64,000 nucleotides of DNA from Gnetum montanum (GCA_015680685.1 MNCI01010504.1:383235-447234); one strand, 5' to 3'; positions 22,856 through 35,880 are shown, counted from the first letter of the stretch. Notes: generated by a model from the letters alone, not told the origin. A program made the numbers and translations.

Positions 22856-23724
22856 TGATGAGTGGTGAGGTACCCCTACACTCAACCATATGAATACAAG
22901 CATGGGGGGGGGATCTAGTCAAACTCCGAGGATTAAGTGCTTATGCACCTACATAGAACAAGGATGAGTTATGTAGTTGTTTTCTTCCCAAGCTTACATG
23001 TAAGGCACAATTGTATGGTTAAGTAAACTTGAGGTGTATGATTTTTATGTTTTTCTTTTATATTTTCTACCCTGGTCTCCTAAGTGTGTGCAATGAAAAG
23101 ATTTAATTAACTAATTCATTTTGTAACTCTAATGTGAATCAAATCCTAACACTAGCATCCATTCCCACTCTCTGGACACATCCTAAACTAGTGTAACACT
23201 GCTAGGGTTACCAAATGCTAGTTGTTACTAGGTTACCAAGTGTTCCACGTATGCTCGAAGTGGTCATGCTGAGTGTGCTAATTCATTGATAATTGATAAT
23301 TAATAATTCTATGGAAATAACATTAATTAACTACTAAAAGCATCAAATAATAGTAAACAACATTAAATGCAATAATTAAGCTATTCTGATGTTGCAAGGT
23401 TTATCACAAAGTTCATCTTTATTTCCATACATAAGGTCTACTTAAGTACATAATGCTCGAATAAAGATTTGTTCATTCTATGACTCCTACTACAGGCACT
23501 CAGAAATAATTCTAACTCTCAAATGGAAAAAATATAAGATCTTGGCTAAGGGACTAAAAAACTACCCCCCAAGACCAAGCACCCCTATCTCTTATTTATA
23601 GCCAATGAGACAAGCTCTGACATTGTGTGTCCAATGTTAGTTGGCCCATTCGATCTTGTGTATCCAATATCGAGGATCTGATATCATGGATCCAATATTA
23701 GGTCACTTATTTGATGACTCATCA
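22856..23724 (-). repeat. Element B 3' LTR
   Basis: An 869-bp LTR, bounded by TGATGAGT (22856) and GACTCATCA (23724) on the forward strand. On the reverse strand U3 carries repeated GGATCCATGATATC / CGATATTGGATACAC / CATTGGACACAC words, then a TATA box (CTATAAATAAGAG, about 23590-23602). The neighbouring polypurine tract shows it is the 3' LTR. Confidence 0.85.
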
Positions 23725-23737
23725 TACCCCCACGACT
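23725..23737 (-). promoter_or_regulatory. Element B 3' polypurine tract
   Basis: Reverse strand AGTCGTGGGGGTA, immediately before the 3' LTR. Confidence 0.7.
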
Positions 23738-25654
23738 AAATAAAAACTCATCCTTGAGTTCCTTACAAAATATTGGGAAGGTATGGGATTATTGACTAAA
23801 AAACAACTAACGATGACATGAAATGATAGACTCAAAGTGCCCAGTGAATGATCAACAACGTATTACAGCATTGGTGTTCATAACCATTGTGGTGAACACT
23901 ATACATAGACGACATCTAGTCTCTCATTTAATGGCTTCAAGAGAAAGAGAGAAAAGAAGATGAGGTGCATTGCTATCAATGTCAAAAATGTGCACACCAT
24001 TGTTCATCCATGGCCACATGACTCAGCTTGTTCCTTTTGTAAATTCCCTTACTCTAGCCCATCCTGAGTGCTCCCTCCTATCCTAGTCCATTGTTCATAT
24101 GATTGTCATATGCACACACAACATAATCATGAATTAGCAAGGATAGATAAGATATAATACAATTGATACCTTGCCTTGATATGAAGTACATTGGCTAGGT
24201 TGTGGGTATGGTAGATACTAGGTTAGAGGTTTGTAACTGATAACTACCCAAGGTGTAGGGGTGAGATAAGTAATGGAATGAAATTTTTACAATAGACCCC
24301 CATGACTCAGAGCAAACCTCTAGTAGCAATAGGATGGAAAGCGAAAGAAAAAGGAAGATAAGAGAAATAACAATGGTGAAGCCAATAAAAATGCATAGAA
24401 GGGAAGAGAAAGACAAAAATGGATGTCATAGATGGGGTGAAATGAGAAATAGTTAATTGAAAGAAATGTTTAAGGGAAAGAACTTAACAATTACTCCAAA
24501 AATGAATGCTAGTGGATCTTTCCCAAAGCAGGCTCGTGCCCTTTATGCCTTGACAAACCCACAAACCAAAGAGTCTGTAGGCTCTAGAAATGACATATGG
24601 AGACAATAGTTAAGAACTCACCCACAAGAATTTACCAAAGAATAACAATGCACCAACCAAGATATAGACTAATCATAAAACAAAAAATGAGGTAGAATAT
24701 GGGAAGCAAGATGGAAAAGAAGAGAGAATGGAATGAAATCCTAAAATCAAGGTTTTGGAAAGTCCCTTGTGTATTATGTGGTTAAGGTGACTTAATAAAA
24801 TTTAATCCAAATCTAGATTAAAACTAACCACATCTAGTGACCTCACATCAACACATTCGACCAACCCATCCTCCTGAAGCAACAAGAATGCTTTCAAAGA
24901 ACAACCACCATTCCAAAAAGAGAAGAATAGAGAAACAGGAAGTGAGAAAGGGCCTTAGTTAGAGGGAACCTTCAAGCATGGGTAACATGTATTTCCAGTT
25001 CCATAACCAGTTCTTGTAGCCCATGCTCCTTTATTATATCTAAGAAGTGTACTTTGAATTCCCACCCTTTTTTTTTGTTTTTTTATATGAGTGAGAACCA
25101 CATCATGCAAAGACTTATTTGATTTATTCAATTTCCTAATATTAGTTAATAAAGGAATGACATAAATCCTATGAAAAACATCCAAGCACCCAAGATAATA
25201 GCTAGTACAAATGCATCAAATCCTCTTGAAGTCAGACCCTTTTCAACCCATTTGAATCTTTCCTTGGTTTGAAGAATACCAAGCCATAAATTCATTAATA
25301 GGTTTGATTAGAAAGAAAGGATAGTACACTTCCAAAACAAAGGGAGACCATAGAGGTGAATGGATGATGTGGACTAATTGCCTATTTTATCAAAAGAAAC
25401 CATATCCTAGTATTGGCATTAAAATTCAAAGGTAAAAACCAAAAATTAGCAATCAACACCATTACAGTACAACCCACCATCATGAGCACTTACTATATGA
25501 TGAGTGAAAATAAATCAAACAAAATGTAATAGAGAAATAAATAGTAAAAATTTTAACAATGGTGTAAAACAAAAATAAGTAAAAATGAAAAATGTGTAAA
25601 ATAAAATAAAAGAAAAGAAACTAAGGGCTTAAAATAATTAGCATTGGTGGCCAT
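23738..25654 (-). other. Element B post-pol region without ORF3
   Basis: On the reverse strand this is co-linear with 60490-62400 of element E, including the CTAACTAAGGCCC block (about 24960) and the segment around the possible 60-bp intron. The end next to the 3' LTR (23740-24050) also matches E and shares the CCCATACCTT...GGAACTCAAGGATGAG segment with A. Short open frames here are not conserved. Confidence 0.55.
24110..24169 (-). other. Element B: counterpart of the 60-bp intron
   Basis: Reverse strand GGCAAG|GTATCAA starts the interval, and GTTGTGTGTGCAT precedes the ATG at 24109-24107. The length is exactly 60 bp, as in C and E. The acceptor AG of E has become AT, so it would no longer splice here. 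Confidence 0.3.
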
Positions 25655-25672
25655 CTCCCCCATGACTAAGTT
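25650..25672 (-). promoter_or_regulatory. Element B internal polypurine-tract-like motif
   Basis: Reverse strand AACTTAGTCATGGGGGAGAT follows the end of integrase. It shares TAGTC(A/G)TGGGGG with this element's own 3' tract at 23725-23737. Confidence 0.5.
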
Positions 25673-25739
25673 GAAAGGAGAAGATCTAAAATAATGAGCA
25701 GGGTTGTCCATCAATAGACGTAGTGTTAGTATTGGCCAT

Positions 25740-26880
25740 TTTGGGTTCATGGAAACATTTGGTTTGCTGGATGTTAAACAATAATTTCTTATCCGAGCTT
25801 CCAAATTTATAGATCATCATGGCCCCTAAAGGAAACGTTTTATCAATGATATAAGGTCCTTCCCACAGCGTTTGAAATTTAGTTCATTGTGGCATATGTG
25901 CGGGATTCCAATAAAGAACCCTATCTCCTGGTTGGTATTTGACTTTTCTAATTCTTAGGTCATGATTGTGTTTTTTGAAGGCCTTGTGCAATTCGTTGGA
26001 TGATAGGACAACTAATCAATTTTCATCTAGCAAGTTAAGATTCATTAACCTTTCTTTAAGTGCTAGACTAAGGTCAAGGTTAAGGTCAAATGCTATAGAT
26101 AGTGTACGGAGCTCAGCTTGGATAGGTAGTATTGGAAGTTTACCGTACACTAACTCATAAGGAGAATACCCTATAGGGAGCTTCCATGTGGAGTGGTAGG
26201 CCCAAAGAGCATCATTCAGTTTGGTGCTCTAGTCTCGCCTATATTTGCTAATGGTTTGTGTCAAAATTTTTATGATTTTCCTATTGGTGACTTTGGCTTG
26301 ACCATTTTCTTAAGGATGATATGGTGTAGTTAGTTTATCCTCAACTCCTAAGCGTTGCATCGACTTCTGAAAGGTTGCACCTGTAAAATGTGTACCATTA
26401 TCAGAAACAAGTACATGAGGCATGCCAACCCTATTTATGATTTGTTGTTGAACAAATCATGCAGTGGTAGATGATATATAGTTGGTAACAGTGGCTACTT
26501 CTGCCCATTTTGTAAAATATTCAACAAAAACAATAATGTATGCTTTTCCATTGGACATAGATGTAATAGGGCCCATAAAATCAATACTCCATATATTGAA
26601 GGGTTCTAAGGGTTGAATCCATTGTTGTGGACCCTCCATTCTAGTAGTCATTCCCTCATCATGTTGGCAACAATCACAAGATTGGAAAAAATGATGGGCA
26701 TCCCAAAATAATGTAGGCCAATAATATCTTTCACGTAATATTTTAATAGTTTTTTGTCTCCCAGCATAATGACCCCCACAAGGACCCTCATGAGCATCTT
26801 GGAGATCTTGGAATTGATCTGCTTTGGGAGCACACCATCAAATCAAGCCATTAGAACATACCTTGTAAAGGTGTCCATTA
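25740..26880 (-). pseudogene. pol: Element B integrase
   Basis: Reverse-strand DDE integrase. The core starts IWSIDFMGPITSMSNGK (26600-26550, first catalytic Asp kept) and continues with VSDNGTHFTGA (about 26410-26380, second Asp kept). The third block reads ENGQAKVTN (about 26310-26280), where the expected Glu is Lys, the same change as in element A. The upstream zinc-binding region lies near 26680-26830, and the C-terminal LWEGPYIIDK block at about 25840-25880. Stops interrupt the frame. Confidence 0.85.
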
Positions 26881-27022
26881 ATTTCCATGAAATGTTTAAC
26901 TCAGTGAAGAAACTATTATTTCTTTTTAACGTCTAGCCCTTGTGGTGTTTCTTTTGTGAGAAGACAAGTAAGAATGCTACTATACCAATTTGTATCTATG
27001 GGTGATTGATTGCTTATTACAC

Positions 27023-28400
27023 TTACAAAGAGGAGTTCATTAGGGAAGCAATCAAAATTAGGTATTCATCCTCTTTGTTGTCCCATCGCAACTGAGATAA
27101 ATGACCGACAACAAAATTCTTGGTGCCTCTACGATCTACTATTGTGAAATTGAACTCTTGCAAGATCACAAGCCATTGTATGATATAAGAGCTTACCATT
27201 GGTTTATTCATAAGAAACCAAGTCGCACTATGATCTATGTGTATAAATACCTTATAGCCTAATACATAGTGCCTAAATTTCTCTAGTGCAAACACCATAA
27301 CCATTAATTCTTTTTCTATTGTAATGTAGTTGAGTTGTGCACCAGCAATACTTTGACTTGCACAGTGAATGTGATAGGGATGTTTGTACTCATCTAACTA
27401 TGTAAGTACGGCTCCTAAAGCAAAATTGGACATGTCAGTCATTATATGGAATGGTCTAGACTAATCAAGAGCTTGTAGAATGGGTGTTTCTACAAGATTC
27501 TAATTCAACATTTGGAAGGCTAACTCAAATTCCTTGGTCCATTCAAAGAATACATCCTTTTTCGTTAATTCTACTAATGGTTTTACAATTTTCAAAAAGT
27601 TCTCGATGAAGCATTTATAATATCTAGTATGTCCAAGGAATGTTCAGATATCTTTTACAGTTTCAAGTTGATGAGTGATTCCTTGGAAAACTTTAATTTT
27701 TTTAGGATCTACCTCTATCCTCGTTTGTGAAATTTTATGCCCTAATATAATGCCTTCTTGGACCATTAAGTGGCTTTTCTGCCAATTGAGCCTTAGGTTG
27801 GTTTCAACACATCATTTTAGTACTTGCTCTAATTGGTCAAATTCTTGTTCAAATTTCACTCCATAGGTGGAGAAATCATCCATAAAAACCTCCACACCAT
27901 TCCCTATTTGCTGCTAAAATATACTGGGAACCAAATGTTGAAATGTTATAGAGCATTGCACAAGCCAAACGGCATCTCCCTATATGCAAATGTACCCCAA
28001 GGACTTGTGAATGTAGTTTTGGCTTGGTCTTCCAGTGCTATTTGGATTTGATTGTACCCACTATAACCATCTAGAAAACTATAATAACAATGCCCTACAA
28101 TGGTATCTAAGACTTGCTTAATGAATGGCAATGGAAAATGATCTTTAAATGTTACCATGTTTAATAGCCCAAAGTCTATACACACCCTCTATTTACCACC
28201 TTTTTTAGGCACAATGACTAATGGACTAATCCATTCACTGTCAGCAATAGGGTAGATGCACCCAACCTTCAAAAGTTGTTCAATTTCTTCGTTAACTACT
28301 TGCTTAAGCTTTGGGTTCAGTCATCTTTGCGGTTGTCATCAAGGCTTCATAAAGGGGTTAGTATAAATTCTATGTTGGCATATCCTAGGATATATTCTGG
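27023..28400 (-). pseudogene. pol: Element B reverse transcriptase and RNase H
   Basis: RT blocks on the reverse strand are IDFGLLNMVTFKDHFPLPF, SFLDGYSGYNQIQIALEDQAKTTF and TFAYREMPFGLCNA (28185-27946), followed by GVEVFMDDFST with an intact FMDD catalytic box (about 27895-27860). RNase H shows MVFALEKFRHYVLGYKVFIHIDHSATWFLMNKP, with the Asp-His pair kept (27304-27200), and the closing DHLSQL-like block. Frameshifts and TAG stops occur between blocks. It is the best RT in the window for placing the family. Confidence 0.85.
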
Positions 28401-28979
28401 TTAATTTAGGATATGACCAAGCAAAGTCTTTTGACCATTTGTTTACCATCTTCAGCGATCTTTCTTTTTATTAAGGAGCGAGCTTAGCATTAATGATTAT
28501 CGATTTTTCATTCTTGAGAAATGCATATTCCATATTAGTGGGAAACAATTTTAATTCAAGGGGCTGTTGCTTAAACTCATTAGGGATTTCCAACTTCCTC
28601 CAGTTGATATTTTTAGTGTCAGTACTTGGAAGTTAGTTATGGACTTGCTCTAATGCATCTATGCTATCGATATAGGCACAAGTCAAGCTCTTAGTTGGTT
28701 CCATACATAAACTTGAATTGCTCTATAGGTCAGCTGTTAGCCACTGAGTGCCTTCCTATCTTGTGGTTGTTGCATACAAGCATCTTTATATGTCATTTAC
28801 TTGTGCACACTAGTTGCATGTAGGCAATGTTAAGCATTGTACAAACCAAGACTTCTACATGTAGTTGCACCCTGTGTCACTATATGCGATGCATGGAACT
28901 TTCTTCTTCTCAATCTTCCCAATCTTCCCAAATGCATTTTCTTTTGATATCTCTAGGGAAAGATCACGTATTCCTAGGC

Positions 28980-29545
28980 ATGCATCAATCATATTTAACC
29001 ATGCTCTTCCCATTATGATTGGAATGTCTCCCTTGTAGTTGTTAACTTAAATCACTAGGAAATCAGTTGGATACGACCATCCACAAATAGTCGTAACAAT
29101 GTCCTCCACTAGTCTTAATGGAACAATGATGGATTGGTCAGCCAACTCTAAATAAATGTTACTCTTCTTTAGCAAAGGTAGGTTCCAGGCTTTATACATT
29201 TCCTGGGAGATCAAATTAACACTAGAACCTGAATCCAAAAGAGCTTTGCAAGGCTCATTTCCAATGATGCGCAAATAAATAAGAGGACTTCCAGGATTAG
29301 AGAATTTCCTAGGATGATGGCTAGCTTTAATATAAGCAATGATGGCATGGGTTAACATAATAGTGTGCGTTGAGTGCGATTTTTCATTTGAAGGAAGCTC
29401 CAAAGATTCAAACGATGATAAGGTATTTGGATAATTAGCCGCTTGTGGTTGTAAGGACTTCGTTGGTCTGTTGGTTGTAAAGAAAGGTCTCTTCTTTGAT
29501 CGGTTGTCCAAACTAGCAGTAGGTTGAAGATTGGTAGCCATTGTA
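28980..29545 (-). pseudogene. pol: Element B protease domain
   Basis: An open frame of 164 codons (29541-29047) spans the linker and most of the aspartic protease. It shows IGNEPCKALLDSGSSVNLISQEMYKAWNLP with the catalytic Asp-Ser-Gly intact, followed by TTICGWSYPTDFLVI. The frame then breaks at a stop, and the IIMGRAWL block follows at about 29020. This is the only protease active site in the window that looks chemically intact. Confidence 0.85.
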
Positions 29546-29989
29546 GGGTTACAGTACTACAGCTGAGTAGGAAGCTCACCCTACATACTTGGAGCATGTG
29601 GTAATGGAGCTAAGGGTGGAAGAGATGCAAACAAATGAGAAGGATAGTATGTATGTAGAGCATCACCCTACGAAGAAGAAGTTCTATAGTACTTAAGGGT
29701 CTGCTAGTGAGGCTAAAGAGTGACATAATGAGTAGAGTCACATGGAGAGATCAACTGTTGAACATAATGCCTATATAGGTCAAGTTGATGGTAAGGGTAC
29801 TATTGATGTGGTAGTGGCATTCCTCATGATTGTGGGTGTTACCACTATTGATACTATTTGTTTGGTTGTGGTGGAGCTTCACTCGGATAATATGTCAAGT
29901 GTTGGTGGAACTGCCTTGGGTTACCTTGAGGATAAGGTAACCTTCTGGGTATTTTTCATTTGTTTAACTATGGGTTTAGTGCATACATC

Positions 29990-31891
29990 GTAGACTCTTG
30001 CAGATGTGACACTACTGGGCAACATCCTTTAAGATGGTCATATTAGCATATCTCACATCTTCCATCATTTTCTATGTCTAAATCCACAACCTCTTCAATG
30101 ACAGCAACCTTTCCCTTACCCTTGTTATGTGCATACTCAGCTTCTTTTTTTTCCTTCTCTCTCAGTTACTACTTTGTTCTCTAGACTCCTCTACTATTTT
30201 TAGGATAGTTTGAAATTTGTCATCTAGAGAGTTCCACATTTGATCCACCTTTGCCAATACTTCTAACACAAGTTTTTAAATGGGAAAATTCTTTGTATTC
30301 ACCATCTCTTCAAGTGGTGACTCTTCTTCATCTTCACAAAATATAATTTCCTTCTTTTGGAGGGAAGGATCTCTATTGTACTCCTCCACATTTTCTCTTT
30401 TCCTCAACTCACCTTCCTCCTTGGCAACTTGCTCCAACAATCTTTGTATTTGGTGGGCTCTAAGCTCATATAGCCTTCCTTCGGCATAAGTCCCAAGGGT
30501 TCTTTGCATTTCGTACCTAAGCCCATCTACGAGATGGCATAGTTGTTCCTTTTGCAAGTAACCATGGCTAGGGAAATAATGTAATAATGAATAATATCGA
30601 CCCATGGCAGCATCCAAGGGTTCATGTCCTCCTTGTTTCCATCCTTGGATTTTCTTACATAGGTTGGATACTTAGGAGTACGTTTGATACTTATCATTGA
30701 ATAGCTCCAACATGGTACTCCATCAATGAATGGATTCTAGTTCTAAGGATTGGTACCAACTTTCTACTTCCTTGACCAGTGTCTATGGAAACAACTTTAG
30801 CTTTTTCCATTCATTTTCTATGTTCTGCAAGGAACATGCATCATGAAATTCTTGTAAATGATTTTGAGGATCAACATTGTATCCCCCTTCAAATCATGGG
30901 ATGTTATTCATGTCTAGTCTTTTGATCCTACTATCTTTTTAGTGCCTTTTTGGGATCCTAATAGCCTCTATTATATTTAACATACTTCAAGTCATGAGTA
31001 GGGGTTCATCATGATCATGTTGCCTACAAAATCTATGATGCCTATGTTGTTCCCTACTCTCCCTTCTTTCGCGATTTGTCTCTCTGGAATGCCCTCGTCC
31101 CCTTTCTCTACTATTTTGTCGATGATTTCTATTTTGCCTACCATTGTGCCCATGGTCTCACCCTCTACAACTACATTCAGATCCTAAAGAAGAGGGGGAA
31201 GAAGATGATGAAGATGAAGAGGAAGGAGGACTGTCACCATGATGGCACCTATCACCTTCTCTTTGGTGGTTGCGACCTTAATTGTGGTCACAATTGGAAT
31301 GTCTATCATTATCATGCATTAGTGTTCCTTTTTTGGACCCTTTATGTCCATTGGTACCAAAACCTAAATTATGAATAGTTGAGTGAAGATTCTAGTACTC
31401 AACTCTTGACTGAAGTCAACGAGAGAAACAACATTTTTTGGGAAACCTCCTAAGACAGGTTCACCACCATCATGTTCACTTAGGACATAAGGTACATCCT
31501 GAGTCCACTTCCCCTTCATGGATTCGTAATGTCTCTCCTATTGTAGATCCCTCTAGTGTTGTGCCTCTGTGGGTCAATATTCTCTTGAGTCTTGTTCATG
31601 CACAACGTACTTTGACTATAAGTGTGCATACCAATTCATCTGAGAGCATGAAGAAGCATGCTCGAGATTGAGTGATCAAGAGGTAGCACTATGTTATCTT
31701 CTAAATCATGCCATCACAATTATTCATCCTAGTGGAGGATAAAGGTAAATTTTGGTACATACTCATCAAAATGAGTGTATACGATGTGAAACTATTGGGG
31801 CACCAATGGATCATCATGTGCACCCTGCCTCTGATTGTTTATGGTATCATACCTAGTTGATGAAGCACTCTTATAAGAAGAAGGAGACATG
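29990..31891 (-). pseudogene. gag: Element B gag
   Basis: The start is taken at the ATG at 31891 (MSPSSYKSAS), matching the other gag starts. Conserved blocks are the YTHFDEYVPKFTFILH segment (31785-31735), a low-complexity Ser/Glu-rich stretch (31240-31150), the capsid-like segment (30930-30660), and MDAAMGRYYSLLHYFPSHGYLQKEQLCHLVDGL...QIQRLLEQVAKEEGELRKRENVEEYNRDPSLQKKE (30617-30330, open over 113 codons). A zinc-knuckle remnant lies at about 30060-30010. Several stops are present. Confidence 0.8.
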
Positions 31892-31964
31892 ATTGATTCC
31901 TCAGTATGCGGTACTCTTTTTCGGTGATTGTAGGATAGCTAACTTTAAGGGTTCATTCCAATGA

Positions 31965-31990
31965 TGAAATATTTTCCAAGTGACTGCCAT
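31965..31990. other. Head-to-head junction of elements B and C
   Basis: Left of this point the reverse strand is B's untranslated leader (aligned with E's leader at 56890-56940). Right of it the forward strand is R-U5 of C's 5' LTR (aligned with 54080 onward in F). B's primer site and entire 5' LTR, and C's U3, are absent. ATTTTCCAAGTG fits both partners, suggesting microhomology at the joint. Confidence 0.65.
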
Positions 31991-32637
31991 ATGAGTCAAA
32001 GATTGTACAAATCCTTATTTAAGCACCAATGTACCTAGACACATTGATGTGATAGTAATAAAGATAAAATTCTTGAAATACCTTGTAGCACTTGGAATAG
32101 ATTAATGTTTACTTTTATGTACTTTACTATTCATGCACTTTAAATTCATTTTTTAATTAAATAATTAGTTAATACACTTAAGTAATACACATAAGTATGA
32201 CCACATCAAGCATACCATTAACAGTTGGTAATTGCAATAGTGTTATCGCTTGGTACACCCAGTAGCTTAACACTTGGTATCCTAGTAGTGTTATAACAAG
32301 TTTAGGATGTGTATGGAAGGTGGACCTGAATACTTATTTTAGGAAATAGAGTAAGTAATTGGATAGTTACTTAGATTAGTTTCCAATTAATTAATTTATT
32401 TCACACTTAGCATAATAAGAATAGAATATAAAATTAATACAAATCATGTGCCTTGACTCTTACTTAACCATACACTTACACCAACACAAGTGAGGCTAAG
32501 AAGAAAATGATCATGTATATAGATCACTATCTTTACTATTGGCATTTGGAGAGCTACATTCCACAAAATTCAATCAGATCATTAGTGAATACTTGTGAGT
32601 AATATGGCTGGATGTAGGGACTACTTCCTGCTCATCA
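31978..32637 (+). repeat. Element C 5' LTR, R-U5 only
   Basis: It aligns with the R and U5 parts of the LTRs of F and A, from GTACAAATCCTTATTTAAGC to the end CTGCTCATCA. An AATAAAG signal lies near 32058. No TATA box or U3 repeats remain. Confidence 0.75.
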
Positions 32638-32638
32638 T

Positions 32639-32655
32639 TAGCACCATTGTCAAGG
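32639..32655 (+). promoter_or_regulatory. Element C primer binding site
   Basis: TAGCACCATTGTCAAGG. Every departure from the tRNA-Asp complement TGGCGCCGTTGCCGGGG is G to A or C to T. Confidence 0.7.
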
Positions 32656-32789
32656 TTTTTAGTCAACTAAGTGTGCTACCTAGAAAAGATAGTGAAATCA
32701 TTCATTAAAATTGTAAAAGAAACCTAAAATTAACATCATTATAGCCAAAGAAAATAATAACATCACACTATTTTTTCTCAATCACTGAT

Positions 32790-34760
32790 ATGACTTCTTC
32801 TCGCAGGGAAGACTCTCTGCCACCGTTTGTACGTAAATTCAATTAGCAATGATAGGAAGGCCTCAAGACTCCCATGCCTTAATAATTCAAGGTGGTATAC
32901 ACTCATTTAGATGCCTACACTCCAGATTTCACCTTCATCCTACAGTAGGATGAGAAACTATAATGGAGGAACATCAAAGATAACATTATGTTGCCTCTCA
33001 ACTGATCTGTTCCTGCAATGTTGTTGAACAATCTTGTCAAGATGGGCATTTTAGGACTCAATGTAGAGTACGAGGTGCAAGATAATTCTTATCAAGATTA
33101 TCATCCCACAAAATCACAAAAAAAAAAGATTACAAATGGAATCTTGATATGAGGCCTCAAAAGGCAAACAGGGCCCTACCCAGTTGTTTCTGCAGACACA
33201 CAAAGAAGGCAAGGACTTCTTTTCAAGGACCTCTTAATACACTAATTCTTCTCCTTTTTTGTGAAAATGAGGCCCTTAATTAAAATTTTCAATCCACTAT
33301 GGATAACTATGGTTCTAGGAAGAATGGATCCCAAGAGTAAGGGGTCTTGAAAAAAGGTAGTCTAGGCAAGAGCAATGACAAGCACTAACAACAAGATAAA
33401 AAATATGATCAAGGTAAGGAGAAAAGAAGAAGAAGTAGTAGGAACCACTCTAGTGCTGGTTCTCCTTCCTCTTCACCTTCTTCATCCTCAGCATCTTCCT
33501 CCTCCAAATCTAATTAGAGTTGTAGGGGTAATAAGAATCATGATGAAGGTGAACAATGGCATAGGGATTATCATAGATCCCGCTAAAATGATAGAGACCA
33601 CGGAATGAGAAGTAGGGGTATGATCATTATAGAGAGAGGGAGAACAAAAGAACTCATCATAGACATCATGGTCATGATAAGGATCATAGATACTTCTATG
33701 ACTATAATGATCCCCTACTAGTCACTAGGAACATGTTGAACATTGCAGAGGCTATAAGGATACAAACCAAGCATGTGAAGGATAGCTAGATCAAACAGCT
33801 AGATATGAATAATATTTTTAAGTTCAAAGAGGGGTATAATTCAGATTCACAAAATCACTTGCAAGCCTTTCATGATGCATATGCCTTACAAAACATGGAT
33901 AATGACTAGCAAAAGCTGAAACTATTCCCACTTATTCTCATCAAAGAAGTAGAAAGTTGGTACTGGTCCTTGGAACTTGAATCTATTCAGAGATGAAGTA
34001 CGATGCTTGAATTGTTCAATGATAAGCATTAGATGTACTCCCAAGCATCCTACTTAAGAAGGAAAATGCAAGGATGGAAATAGGGCACTCATGAGTCCTT
34101 GGATGTAGCTCTAGGCAGGTACTACTCCTTATTGCACTAATGCCTAAGCCATAGCTATTCTTAAAGGGATAAGTTATGCCACATGATAGATGGTCTCTAA
34201 ATTGAAATGAAAAGAACCCTTGGGATATATATCCAAGGAAGACTGTTAGAGCTTAGGGTCCATCAAATCCAAAGGCTCATTGAGTAGGTTACTAAAGAAG
34301 AGGGTGAGTTGAAAAATGTGAAATTTTGGAGGAGTACAAGTGGAACTCCTCTCTCCACAAGAGGGAGGTTTATTTCTATGACAATGAGGAGGAGGTACCA
34401 CTTGATGAAGTGGTGTAGAGAAAAACCTTACCAATCCAAAAATCTATCTATAAAATATCAACTAAGTTTGATAAAATGTGGAACTCCTTAGACAAAAAAT
34501 TTCAAATTGCTCTAAAGATTATAGAAGAGAGTAGAGACCAAGGAGATAGTGGTCGTGAGAGAAGGAAGAAAAAGGAGGCTGAAAGTGATTATTATAAGGC
34601 TAAAATTAATGCGACAATAGTTGAGGAGGTTGTATATTTTGAGTCAAAGGATGATGGATGTGACATATGCCAATATGAACATCCCAAGGGATGTTACCCT
34701 ATTGTGTCACACTTACAAGAACTTGGGGTGTATGCTTTAAATCTGAAACTAGCAAAATAG
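32790..34760 (+). pseudogene. gag: Element C gag
   Basis: It starts at the ATG at 32790 (MTSSRREDS). A Ser-rich low-complexity stretch lies at 33440-33520, the capsid-like blocks at 33810-34140, and a charged helical region at 34250-34330. The C-terminal open frame (34476-34760) ends with an intact zinc-knuckle-like CDICQYEHPKGCYPIVSHLQELG. Multiple stops and at least two frame changes are seen. Confidence 0.75.
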
Positions 34761-35329
34761 AAATCACCTAGGAGGTTACCTTATTGACAAGGAAACTATC
34801 AACAACATTTCCTCCATCAAACTTATTATTTGAGTAAAGCACCACCTCAACCTCATGAGAAATACTAACAATGGCAACATCCACAGTCATGGGGGATGCC
34901 ACCTCCAAGGTAGTAATACCCTTATCACCAACTTGATCCATATGGGTACTACGTTTAACATCCTATCTCTCCATGTGACTTTTCTAGTCACATTTCCTTC
35001 CCACACCATTATTACCCTCCAAAATACTATAGATTACCATCACCAAGGAGGAGCCTAAATTTTCCTACTATCCTCCTCATCACTCTACCACTCCTACACC
35101 TCCACCTTCTACTCCATCTATGCATGGTGAAATACCAGCCCAGCCATAGTAAAGAAATGCCACCAAGGACCATAAACTTATAACCAACTCCTTAGCTAAA
35201 TGGTTCTAAAGCTAAGCCTCACAAAAGATCCTTCTTTAAAACCAACAACTCCACAAAGCCCTTGCATACACCTATGGTTTTAAACCCTACTCTTAACTCC
35301 TCTACAATGCCTATTAAGCCTCCTGTAAA

Positions 35330-35880
35330 TCAAAACACTCCATATTTACACATTTTCATGCTAACCCACATAGTCACTAATTGGATTAAGATCGGTCATC
35401 TTTCTAGGAAGATATTTGATCCTAGGAGTCCCCCTATTTATTTTCAAATTGCTAAAAATAAACCATGTAAAGCTATTTTGGACTTAGTTTTTGAAGTTAA
35501 TTTGATTTCACAAGAAATGTACAAAGCCTAGAACGTGCCTCCTTTGAAAAAGCGCAATATCAAATTAGAACAAGCAAACTAATCCATCATTGTTCCTTTG
35601 GGATTGGTGGAAGACTTTGTAATAATTATCTATGGATGGTCATATCCTATTGATTTCCTAGTATTCCATGTGAATAATGGCAAAGGAAACTTCCCAATCA
35701 TCATGAAAATAACATGACTGAGTACTATTAATGCATAGTTGGGGATAAGAGATCTATCCTTGAAAATTTTCAAGGAGAATGAATTTGGAAAGATCAAGAA
35801 AAAATGTGTTCCATGAATCTTATACAATGACACATCAACTATGGTCCATAAAGAGAACATCACTTAAATCATGTAGTTAA
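35330..35880 (+). pseudogene. pol: Element C protease domain
   Basis: The blocks are NKPCKAILDLVFEVNLISQEMYKA (35455-35530), where the Ser-Gly of the active site has become Leu-Val, and VIIIYGWSYPIDFLVFHVNNGKGNFPII (35620-35700). The frame is partly open over 89 codons but catalytically dead. Confidence 0.75.

Larger units (their letters stand above)
22856..31978 (-). mobile_element. Element B: Ty3/gypsy retrotransposon, reverse strand, 5' LTR lost
   Basis: On the reverse strand the order is leader, gag, PR, RT, RH, INT, post-pol region, polypurine tract, 3' LTR. There is no ORF3: the region between INT and the 3' LTR is only about 2 kb and matches element E, not A or C. The 5' LTR and primer site are gone, because the leader ends near 31978 in a head-to-head junction with element C's LTR. 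The protease and RT motifs are the best preserved in the window, but stops remain throughout. Confidence 0.85.
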
